A stretch of DNA of 64,000 nucleotides from Pseudoscardovia suis (lineage in GTDB: Bacteria > Actinomycetota > Actinomycetes > Actinomycetales > Bifidobacteriaceae): NCBI RefSeq assembly GCF_002797875.1, contig NZ_PGFC01000002.1, positions 124,001 to 188,000 on the forward strand. The letters run 5' to 3'. Shown in pieces: positions 1-6,565 of the stretch. Made by a program: the position numbers and the translations under genes. How positions within the stretch are numbered: the stretch's first letter is position 1; every line of letters begins with the position of its first letter. Below the pieces are notes generated by a model. It searched no databases and had not been told where the DNA came from. It was given only the letters and a program-made list of their open reading frames with translations.

Positions 1-265
1 GTCGCGACGTTCACCTGACCCCGTCGATGCTTGTTCGGCTGCAAAGAGGTTTCTGTGCTTCAATGCGCGAGTGGTGGCTGGCACATAGGTGGGTTAGGTG
101 ATGTGTTTGGTTTGGGGTTTGGCTTGTTTGCTGGGGTTGTGGTGCGTGGGCCTGTCGGTTTGGCTGTTATGTGCACGTGGTGACTCGCACATTAGCGGCA
201 AGTTTGTGTGCCGCTTTGTCGTGTTGCGCAAATCGCATGGGGAAGCGACATGGCACAATGGGAGC
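1..265. repeat. Repeat-bearing gap upstream of plsC
   Basis: No gene is supported here. From about position 60 to 195 lies the first copy of a roughly 135-bp sequence that recurs at 1258-1395 on the other side of plsC. Each copy has imperfect palindromes of the type ATGTG-N-GTGGYGRCT-N-CACAT at its ends and a GT-rich middle containing the shared string GGGTTTGGCTTGTTTGCTGGG. The first 59 bases could be the end of something outside the window, but I recognise nothing in them. A -10-like CACAAT at 254-259 sits just before the plsC start. Confidence 0.6.
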
Positions 266-1174
266 ATGGCATCCAAAGGCAAACCATCGCCGCGTTCCGC
301 GGTCTCGCCGTTGAGCGACGCTCAGGTCAAGCGCTTGGCAGCTGAGCATACGCTAGTGAATCCGTGCAACAACCATCCGTGCGGTCCTCGCGTCGACAAT
401 ATCGAGGAGATTAACGCGCAGAATCCCCGTGCCACAGCGGTGCTGCGCGATATGGTCAAGTGCGATTTGCGTTCCCACTCGCGCAACTACGCATGGGGCC
501 TCGAGAACGTGCCAGAAACCGGCCCCTTCATCACCGCATGCACGCATATCACGCTGTATGACGTGTTCATTCCCATGATCGGCCTGTTCGACCAGGGCCG
601 TCGTCCGCGCTTCATGGCCAAGGCCGAGATGGCGCACTGGCCCATCGTGGGCTGGGGCCTCAAAACCGTGGGAATGCAGCCGGTCAAGCGCCATTCGGGG
701 CAGGCCAGGGCCATCGAGGAGGAATCCATCTCCATCATCACCTCCGGCCGGCCGCTCACCGTGTGGCCCGAGGGCACGCTGACGCGCGACCCGAAGAAAT
801 GGCCCATGACGTGCAAGAACGGCGCCGCGTACATAGCGCTCGAATCCAGCCGCCGCCTGGGCTACCAGGTGCCGCTGTTCCCGTGCGTCACGTGGGGCGC
901 GGCGAGCATCAACCACCTGTTGCCGTGGCCGCGCAAGAACGTGGTGATGCATTACGGTGACCGGCTGGACTACGCCGATTTGCTCGAAGGCAGCGAAAAC
1001 TGGGGCGAGGAGCCGCCGTCCGTGAACGTGGAGGTGCTCACCAACCGCATTCGCGCGGTGCTGGAGGCGAATGAGGCGGAGATTCGCGGAGAGGAGCCTC
1101 CGGCGGAAGGCGTGTGGGATTATCGTCTGATGCAGCGGGTGCCTCGCAGCCAGTTCCCCGCGGCGCTGGATTAG
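266..1174 (+). CDS. plsC: 1-acyl-sn-glycerol-3-phosphate acyltransferase family protein
   Basis: Predicted 302-residue membrane-associated acyltransferase that would transfer an acyl chain to lysophosphatidic acid to make phosphatidic acid. The family block H-X4-D is visible as HITLYD near residue 94, and the substrate-binding EGT block as WPEGTLTRD near residue 169. The reading frame is open further upstream, to 98, but that part reads through a GT-rich repeat, so I chose the ATG at 266. It lies 6 nt after a CACAAT -10-like hexamer, which would make the mRNA leaderless; a GGGAG directly before it could also serve as a ribosome site. It is followed by gpsA and ddl, so phospholipid and cell-wall precursor genes cluster here. 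The acyl chain and exact acceptor specificity cannot be read from sequence. Confidence 0.88.
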   Translation: MASKGKPSPRSAVSPLSDAQVKRLAAEHTLVNPCNNHPCGPRVDNIEEINAQNPRATAVLRDMVKCDLRSHSRNYAWGLENVPETGPFITACTHITLYDVFIPMIGLFDQGRRPRFMAKAEMAHWPIVGWGLKTVGMQPVKRHSGQARAIEEESISIITSGRPLTVWPEGTLTRDPKKWPMTCKNGAAYIALESSRRLGYQVPLFPCVTWGAASINHLLPWPRKNVVMHYGDRLDYADLLEGSENWGEEPPSVNVEVLTNRIRAVLEANEAEIRGEEPPAEGVWDYRLMQRVPRSQFPAALD

Positions 1175-1257
1175 TTGAATCGGCCGGTTGGTTGAACTTG
1201 CCGGTTGACTGAACTGGCTGCTTTGCTGGGAAGCCGAGGCGGGTGGCAAGCTGCTGC

Positions 1258-1500
1258 GCAATGTGCCAGTGGTGGCTGGCACATTGGTGGGTTGGGTGGT
1301 TTGTTTGGCCAGGGGTTTGGCTTGTTTGCTGGGTTTGTTGTGTGTTGGGCTTCCGGTTTTGCGCCTATGTGTGGGTGGCGACTGGCACATTGGCTGGGTG
1401 AAGGCTGGCTGTGGTGCAATGTGTGGGTGACGACTGTCACATTGCGGGGGTGGATTGTTGACGGTGACGTTATGTGCGGGTGGTGGCTGGCACATTGCGG
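1258..1500. repeat. Palindromic repeat cluster downstream of plsC
   Basis: This gap (1175-1743) holds the second copy of the repeat found upstream of plsC and additional palindromes. The clearest is at 1259-1286: ATGTGCCAG, a TGGTGG spacer and CTGGCACAT, extended by one base pair on each outer side plus another C/G. Related imperfect palindromes lie at about 1372-1394, 1418-1443 and 1470-1497. The region is GT-rich on the plus strand and so gives long open frames on both strands that do not look like proteins. No coding gene is supported. A possible gpsA promoter, TTGACC at 1682-1687 and AATAAC at 1704-1709, lies downstream. Confidence 0.7.
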
Positions 1501-1743
1501 GATGGATTGTCGGTGGCGGAGCCGGGCTGATTGGCTCACTCGACTTGGCTGAGGTGCGGGCAATGGGGTGATTGTGAAGCGTGGTGATTTGCGGTTCGCC
1601 TAGAGTTTTCTTGGGGCTGTTCTGCATGAATCCGGCTTGAGAATGAGCATGAGAGTCGGCTGACCATTAGCCTGACTATTGTTGACCGGAGAATTATTGC
1701 GTCAATAACTATCCGAATTCAAATCGGCCAGAAGGAGCGTCGC

Positions 1744-2742
1744 ATGACCAATGTCACCGTGTTGGGAGCAGGAGCCTGGGGAACCGCATTCGGGCAAGTG
1801 CTCGCAGATGCTGGCAACCGCGTGACCATGTGGGCCATCGAACCTGAAATCGTCGAAGGCATTAACACAAACCATTGCAATGACGTGCGCCTGCCAAGCG
1901 TCACGCGCCTGCCCGATGCCATGACCGCCACCGGCGATCGCGCCCAGGCGGTCGCCAATGCGCAGATCATCGTTGTGACCATCGCCGCGCAGCATGCACG
2001 CGAGGCCTTAGAGCAGTTCAAGGAGCTCATCCCGGGCGACGCCATCGTGGTGTCCCTCATGAAGGGCATCGAACGAGGCACGTACAAGCGCATGGATGAA
2101 GTGGTGCGCGAATCGCTGGACTTGCCGGCGAATCGTTTCGCATGCCTGTCGGGCCCCAATCTTTCCGCCCAAGTGGCGGCACGTGAACCGGCCGCAGCTG
2201 TGGTGGCCAGTGAAAACCCCGAGGCGGCGCGCTTCGTGGCGCAGACCTGCACCACGGATTACTTCCACACATTTGTGTCGAAGGACGTGCCCGGCGTTGA
2301 GATGTGCGGGTCGCTCAAGAATGTGACGGCTCTCGCCGTGGGCATGGTGCGCGGCGCCGGTTATGGCGACAACACCGCTGCCATGGTGCAGACGCGAGGC
2401 TTGGCTGAACTGTGTGCGCTTGGTCGTGCAATGGGCGCGGATGAGCGCACGTTCTTCGGGTTGGCTGGCGTGGGCGATCTCATCGCCACGTGTGGCAGCA
2501 CGCTGAGCCGCAACTTCACGTTCGGCGCGAACCTCGGCAAGGGCATGAGCGTGGACGAAGCTCGCGAGGCGAGCAACGGCGTGGCGGAAGGCGTGCCGAC
2601 GACGGATGCCGTGGTGGCGCTGGGCAAGCGTTACGGCGTGCCCACGCCGCTTGCCACTGCGATGAGCCATGTGCTCGCCGACGGCATCAGCTGCGAGCAG
2701 ATGTTGCACGAAATGTTCGGCAGCGGCATCACCGAGGAATGA
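1744..2742 (+). CDS. gpsA: NAD(P)-dependent glycerol-3-phosphate dehydrogenase
   Basis: 332-residue cytosolic enzyme that reduces dihydroxyacetone phosphate to sn-glycerol 3-phosphate, the backbone for phospholipids. The N-terminal Rossmann motif GAGAWGTAFG is at residues 8-17, followed by the typical MKGIERGT segment. The catalytic lysine region GSLKNVTALAVG and GAGYGDNTAAM mark the C-terminal helical domain. The length matches the family. The start has a good ribosome site (GAAGGAG) about 7 nt upstream. It lies between plsC, which uses its product after acylation, and ddl, an arrangement familiar from actinobacteria. Nothing looks truncated. Confidence 0.96.
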   Translation: MTNVTVLGAGAWGTAFGQVLADAGNRVTMWAIEPEIVEGINTNHCNDVRLPSVTRLPDAMTATGDRAQAVANAQIIVVTIAAQHAREALEQFKELIPGDAIVVSLMKGIERGTYKRMDEVVRESLDLPANRFACLSGPNLSAQVAAREPAAAVVASENPEAARFVAQTCTTDYFHTFVSKDVPGVEMCGSLKNVTALAVGMVRGAGYGDNTAAMVQTRGLAELCALGRAMGADERTFFGLAGVGDLIATCGSTLSRNFTFGANLGKGMSVDEAREASNGVAEGVPTTDAVVALGKRYGVPTPLATAMSHVLADGISCEQMLHEMFGSGITEE

Positions 2743-2819
2743 GGTTTTGAGGATTGCGCGGGTTTCGATCCGGCTGGTACGGATGCTGTGTGACTGAGGC
2801 TGTGTGACCGAGGATTGCG

Positions 2820-2975
2820 CGGCTGAAGATCGAATGACCGAGATTCGCGCGGCACAGACTCGTCCAGTCGGAATCCGCATAGTCGGAATCCGCCCAGCTG
2901 GAATCCGCGCAACCGGATTCCCGGTCGGACTCCGCGCAACCGCAATCCGCTCCCATCGGAATTCCTCGTAATCTG
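2820..2975. repeat. Degenerate short repeats around GGAATCCGC
   Basis: The gpsA-ddl gap (2743-3124) contains a run of imperfect units of about 14-18 bp built on GGAATCCGC or GCGCAACCG, for example at 2868-2878, 2884-2894 and 2898-2910. They read like a decayed microsatellite. No gene is supported; a possible -10 element TACAAT at 3035-3040 may belong to ddl. Confidence 0.45.
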
Positions 2976-3124
2976 AATCCTTCATAATTTTTACGCAACA
3001 ATCACTCCACTAACAAAGCCCACCAATAAACCCCTACAATCCAATCGCCGCCACCGCGCTTTCGCGCGGCAGGCAGCCATCACCGCCGTGCGCACCGCGC
3101 AGCGGCAATCGGAAGGAAACCATC

Positions 3125-4282
3125 ATGGCCAAGAAGCGAATCGTCGTGCTGTACGGCGGCCGCGCTGACGAACATTCCATCTCCTGCGTCTCCACCGCCG
3201 GTGTGCTCAACGCATGGAACAATGACAAGTTCGAGGCGATTCCCATCGGCATCACCAAGGACGGCCACTGGGTCTACGGCGGCACCGACCCGCGCACGTT
3301 CAAACTGGACGGCGCGCATATGCCGACCGTCGAGATCACGCCCGAATCGCGCCCCGTCGTGCTCAACATCGGCCAGGGACGCGACGGCTTCCTCATTGGC
3401 GAGCACGAGGGTTTCACGACTCCCGGCGCGAGCGAGGACCTCGAGTCACTCGGGCATATCGACGCAGTATTCCCCGTGCTCCACGGACCATACGGCGAGG
3501 ACGGCACCGTGCAGGGCTTGCTCGAAATGATGGGCGTGCCTTACGTCGGCTGTGGCGTGTTCGCGTCCGCCGCTTGCATGGACAAGCATTTCACCAAGAC
3601 GCTGCTCAAGGCTGCGGGCATTCCCGTGTCGCCGGGCATCACGCTTGACACGCGTTCCTATGATGCGCCGAGCGGCTTCAAGGCCAACGGTGCGGCACTG
3701 CTGGACGCGGTGCGCAAGGCCGGCCTAGAATATCCGCTGTTCGTCAAGCCCAGCCGTGCTGGAAGCAGCTTCGGTGTGACGAAGGTCGAGGAGGAATCCG
3801 CCGACGCGCTCGCCGCCGCCGTGTTTGAGGCAAGCCACCATGATTGGCGCGTGCTGGTGGAGACCGGCATCACCGCCCGCGAGATTGAATGCGCGGTGTT
3901 TGCGCCGAAGCCCGGGGAGACGCCTCGTCCCGCATGGCCGGGCGAAATCGTGCTCGATCACGCTGCGGTCGAAGACCAGTTCTATGACTACGACAGCAAA
4001 TACACCGATGCCAGCGCTTCGCACGTGGAAGTGCCGGCGAAGCTGCCTGAAGAGCTGCTGCGCAAGGTGCAGCAGACTGCTGTGCGTGCGTTCGAGGCTG
4101 TGGATGGTGCCGGCCTGAGCCGTGTTGACACGTTCGTGAAGCCCGATGGTGATGTGCTGGTCAACGAAATCAACACGATGCCTGGTTTCACGCCGATTTC
4201 CATGTATCCCAAGGCATGGGAAGCCAGTGGCATTGCGTACCCTGACCTCATCGAGGCGCTTATCGAAGGTGTGCTTGACTGA
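3125..4282 (+). CDS. ddl: D-alanine--D-alanine ligase
   Basis: 385-residue ATP-grasp ligase that joins two D-alanines for the peptidoglycan pentapeptide. The N-terminal VVLYGGRADEHSIS block, the ATP-grasp VKPSRAGSSFGV loop and the C-terminal metal-binding NEINTMPGFTP block are all present. The omega-loop segment YDYDSKY carries the tyrosine typical of D-Ala-D-Ala ligases rather than the phenylalanine of D-Ala-D-Lac ligases, so glycopeptide resistance by this route is not suggested. The start follows GGAAGGAAACCATC, a strong ribosome site. It follows gpsA in the same direction but is separated by 382 bp with its own likely promoter. Confidence 0.96.
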   Translation: MAKKRIVVLYGGRADEHSISCVSTAGVLNAWNNDKFEAIPIGITKDGHWVYGGTDPRTFKLDGAHMPTVEITPESRPVVLNIGQGRDGFLIGEHEGFTTPGASEDLESLGHIDAVFPVLHGPYGEDGTVQGLLEMMGVPYVGCGVFASAACMDKHFTKTLLKAAGIPVSPGITLDTRSYDAPSGFKANGAALLDAVRKAGLEYPLFVKPSRAGSSFGVTKVEEESADALAAAVFEASHHDWRVLVETGITAREIECAVFAPKPGETPRPAWPGEIVLDHAAVEDQFYDYDSKYTDASASHVEVPAKLPEELLRKVQQTAVRAFEAVDGAGLSRVDTFVKPDGDVLVNEINTMPGFTPISMYPKAWEASGIAYPDLIEALIEGVLD

Positions 4283-4380
4283 TTAGTCGTGTGGCTGACG
4301 GGCTGTGTAGCTGACGGGACGGTTGCCTCTCGGATCGGTTAGCGGACGGATCGGTTGGCTGACTGGTTGTCTGGGTGGTT

Positions 4381-4451
4381 GGTTTCACGTGGAACATCGG
4401 TCTCGTGCGAAACCATTGATTTCGCGCGGCGCATTGGTTTCACGTGGAACA
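4381..4451. promoter_or_regulatory. Two parS-like CACGTG palindromes at the ends of an 18-bp tandem repeat
   Basis: GGTTTCACGTGGAACA occurs exactly at 4381-4396 and again at 4436-4451. Each core differs by one base from the chromosomal parS core GTTTCACGTGAAAC. Between them, at about 18-bp spacing, lie two decayed relatives (4399-4416 and 4418-4434), so the segment reads as four tandem units with only the outer two intact. It lies in the convergent gap between ddl and the MscS-like gene. ParB binding is an inference from motif similarity. Confidence 0.5.
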
Positions 4452-4545
4452 TCCGTGACGCACATCCCCATCAATCTCGAACGACGAACGCCCAGCGGCT
4501 GGAATGGCCGTCGGGCGTTCTGTATGTCTTCAGCGCGCGGATGTT

Positions 4546-5382
4546 TCAATCCTTGGGCGTGGGGGCGGCTGCCGATGCCTCCACCGACGCCGCACCATCC
4601 ATCACCAGGCAATCGAGACCGTTCATCGCGCGCGCCACTTGGTTGCGCACCACCGAGGGAATCAGGCCAGGCTTGGCGAAAATCACCACATTGCCTTCCG
4701 CGCCGTATGGTGAGAATCCGGTGTAACGCACCTGGCACGGCCGGCCGTCGAGGCGAATATCTTCGGTGCCGGCATTCGTAGCACGTTCGATTTCGAGAGC
4801 TGTGGCATTCAGATCGCGGTCGCCGCGGGCAGTGAACGGCACGGTTATGAATGCCTCGTTCGCTTCCGTCATCTTCGTCAGTCCTGCGGTGTTGAGCACG
4901 GAGTTCGGAATCCAGAATTCGTTACCGTCGCGCGAGATGACGATGGTGTTGCGCCACGTGACATCCTTGACGATGCCTGAATAACCGCTCACGGTGATTT
5001 GGTCGCCAGGTTGCACGACCTTGCCAGCCATGAGTCCAAAACCGCCGATGATGTTCGAAATCGTGTCTTTCAGGCCGAAAGACAACGCGATGCCTGTGAC
5101 GCCCAAGGCGGTGACCAGCGTCGTGGGCTCCACGCCGAATACTGGTTTGAGCACAATGAGCAGCCAGAAAAACCAAATGAGGATGCGCGCGCAGTTGACG
5201 AAAATCGATGCGCTGGGAATGTTGGACTTGTCGAGTGCCTTTCGCAGGGCCTTGCATACGATTCGTTCAGCCACCCACGCGACGGCGATGGCGACTACGA
5301 AGAAGATGATGCGGCTGAGGTTGTTGGTGAGCCACGTAATGGCGATGTTCGTGTTGGTAACGACGGTGTTTGTGGTGTCCAT
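4546..5382 (-). CDS. MscS-family mechanosensitive ion channel
   Basis: 278-residue membrane channel expected to open under membrane tension during osmotic downshock. Three hydrophobic segments are visible near residues 12-35, 45-75 and 80-115. The third is the glycine/alanine-rich pore helix with the ALGVTGIALSFGLKDTISN pattern, followed by the beta-domain start QPGDQITVSGYSGIV. The frame extends upstream to 5463, but that part is Pro/Thr-rich and unlike the family, so the ATG at 5382 was chosen. The compact length matches small MscS proteins. It converges on ddl and has no obvious operon partner. Confidence 0.87.
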   Translation of the reverse strand: MDTTNTVVTNTNIAITWLTNNLSRIIFFVVAIAVAWVAERIVCKALRKALDKSNIPSASIFVNCARILIWFFWLLIVLKPVFGVEPTTLVTALGVTGIALSFGLKDTISNIIGGFGLMAGKVVQPGDQITVSGYSGIVKDVTWRNTIVISRDGNEFWIPNSVLNTAGLTKMTEANEAFITVPFTARGDRDLNATALEIERATNAGTEDIRLDGRPCQVRYTGFSPYGAEGNVVIFAKPGLIPSVVRNQVARAMNGLDCLVMDGAASVEASAAAPTPKD

Positions 5383-5520
5383 GTCGCTGACAATAGCGGA
5401 ATTTCTGGGGGAGCGCGTTGGTGTTTTCTGTGGGGGTGGGTTGGTGCTTCCTGTAAGGGGCATGTTGGTGCTTCCTGTGACTGTGCTGGCAGATGAGGTT
5501 TGGGCTGGACGGCTGGGGTT

Positions 5521-5619
5521 CGCTGCGCTGTGCCTGGATGTTTTGGGCGGGGCGGGGTGGGGCTGATGCGGGCGGGGAGGGGGCGCTGCGCTGTGCCTGG
5601 ACGTTTTGGGCAGGGCGGG
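5521..5619. repeat. 36-bp direct repeat, G-rich
   Basis: Positions 5521-5556 and 5584-5619 are the same 36-bp sequence with two mismatches, offset by 63 bp, in a G-rich stretch upstream of the MscS-like gene. Shorter GTTGGTGCTTCCTGT repeats occur at about 5439 and 5464. Open frames across this region are composition artefacts. No gene is supported between 5383 and 5826. Confidence 0.6.
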
Positions 5620-5717
5620 GATGGGCGCTTAGATGGGCGAGTGGACGGGCTCGTGGATGGGCTGTGCTGGCGGTTGGGGCAGGTGGCACCGGGGCGGAGT
5701 CGCGGGCGTGGCTTGAT

Positions 5718-5746
5718 TTGCGAAAAGTCGTCGGATGCGTTAAAAT
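5718..5746 (+). promoter_or_regulatory. Probable rpmB promoter
   Basis: TTGCGA at 5718-5723 and TAAAAT at 5741-5746 are separated by 17 bp, a good sigma-70-type arrangement about 80 bp upstream of rpmB. The AAGAGGAG ribosome site follows at 5811-5818. Confidence 0.55.
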
Positions 5747-5826
5747 GCTGAAGTTGTGTGTTCAAGCTCTGCTTGAATGCAGCAGACGTAAGGTTTCAAC
5801 CGCAAGGTTAACAAGAGGAGTCCATC

Positions 5827-6024
5827 ATGGCAGCTCGTTGCGCAGTGTGTGGCAAGGGTCCGCAGACCGGTTTCAGCGTATCCCATTCCCACATCCGTAA
5901 TAAGCGCCGTTTCCTGCCGAACCTTCAGACTGTTCGCACCAATGCCGCTGATGGCACCACCGTCAAGGTCCGCGTGTGCACGTCTTGCATGAAGGCTGGC
6001 AAGATCCAGCGCGCCAAGGCGTGA
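5827..6024 (+). CDS. rpmB: 50S ribosomal protein bL28
   Basis: 65-residue ribosomal protein of the large subunit. The N-terminal [21 protein letters not shown] and the central [13 protein letters not shown] are the family signature. Cysteine pairs at CAVC and CTSC match the zinc-binding form of L28, which is expressed in zinc-replete cells in actinobacteria that carry both forms. It is monocistronic, with its own promoter and a strong terminator directly downstream. The start is fixed by a good ribosome site. Confidence 0.96.
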   Translation: MAARCAVCGKGPQTGFSVSHSHIRNKRRFLPNLQTVRTNAADGTTVKVRVCTSCMKAGKIQRAKA

Positions 6025-6046
6025 ATTGCTTTTTGCATTACGCTTC

Positions 6047-6071
6047 AGCCCCGGGTTCCCGGGGCTTTTTC
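6047..6071 (+). terminator. rpmB terminator
   Basis: AGCCCCGGG, a TT loop and CCCGGGGCT followed by a T run: a classic intrinsic terminator 22 bp after the rpmB stop. Confidence 0.9.
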
Positions 6072-6130
6072 ATTTCCATTCCACATCCCGCTGCCGCAGT
6101 GGTAGGTTAAGTGTCCGATTTTTGAGGCGT

Positions 6131-6389
6131 AACTTCCCTCTTCGGCGAGTGGTTCGTGGGTCGCCGAAGGGGGAGGTTGGGAGTCCTTTTTAGGGGTGTG
6201 TAACGTCCATCTTCGGCGACCCTTGAATTTGTCGCCGATGGTGGAGGTTGTGCGGGCTGGGGGTGACGTTTAACGTCCGTTTTCGGCGAGTGGTCCGTGG
6301 GTCGCCGATGGCGGAGGTTTGGGTCTCCCTTTAGGAGACTGTATCCTCCGTCTTCGGCGACCCTTGAATTTGTCGCCGAAGGGGAGGTT
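6131..6389. repeat. Array of four hairpin repeats (A-B-A-B)
   Basis: Four inverted-repeat units of 47-48 bp start at 6131, 6202, 6272 and 6343, a period of 70-71 bp. Each has arms of about 18 bp, of the type AACNTCCNTCTTCGGCGA pairing with TCGCCGANGGNGGAGGTT. The loops alternate: units 1 and 3 share GTGGTTCGTGGG-like loops, and units 2 and 4 share CCCTTGAATTTG. The spacers after units 1 and 3 also resemble each other, so the array looks like a duplicated 141-bp A-B block. It lies between rpmB and recG and contains no supported gene. Hairpin RNA or protein-binding roles are unknown. Confidence 0.8.
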
Positions 6390-6424
6390 GGGATTTTGTT
6401 GAGATGGGGTGGGCGTAAACAGTG

Positions 6425-6499
6425 CAGTCTGGTATCCCGACACGCCCACGGTCACAGCGCCTGCGGGGATTAGAAGCGATTACCTTGGTTCTTATATGC
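6425..6499 (-). mobile_element. Degenerate solo end of a MITE/IS element
   Basis: Read on the minus strand, this segment aligns with the left end of the element at 57613-57935. The terminal AGGAACCAAAG block is altered to AAGAACCAAGG, and the inner CTAATCCCCGCAGGCG to GGCGTGTCGGG region is well preserved. Only one end remains, with no matching partner, so it is an old remnant just upstream of recG. Similarity was judged by eye at roughly 80 percent. Confidence 0.65.
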
Positions 6500-6565
6500 T
6501 GATGGCGCGCGCACGGGCGTGTATACAAGTAGGTATGCATGCAGGTATGCGCGGAAGGAGAAGCC

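Noticed and set aside
1205-1552. 115-codon frame in the repeats after plsC
   Set aside because: It follows the GT-rich palindromic repeats; the Gly/Trp repetition comes from the DNA repeat, not from selection on a protein.
6131-6389. CRISPR array
   Set aside because: The repeating units are palindromic, the spacers resemble each other, only four units exist and no cas gene is present.
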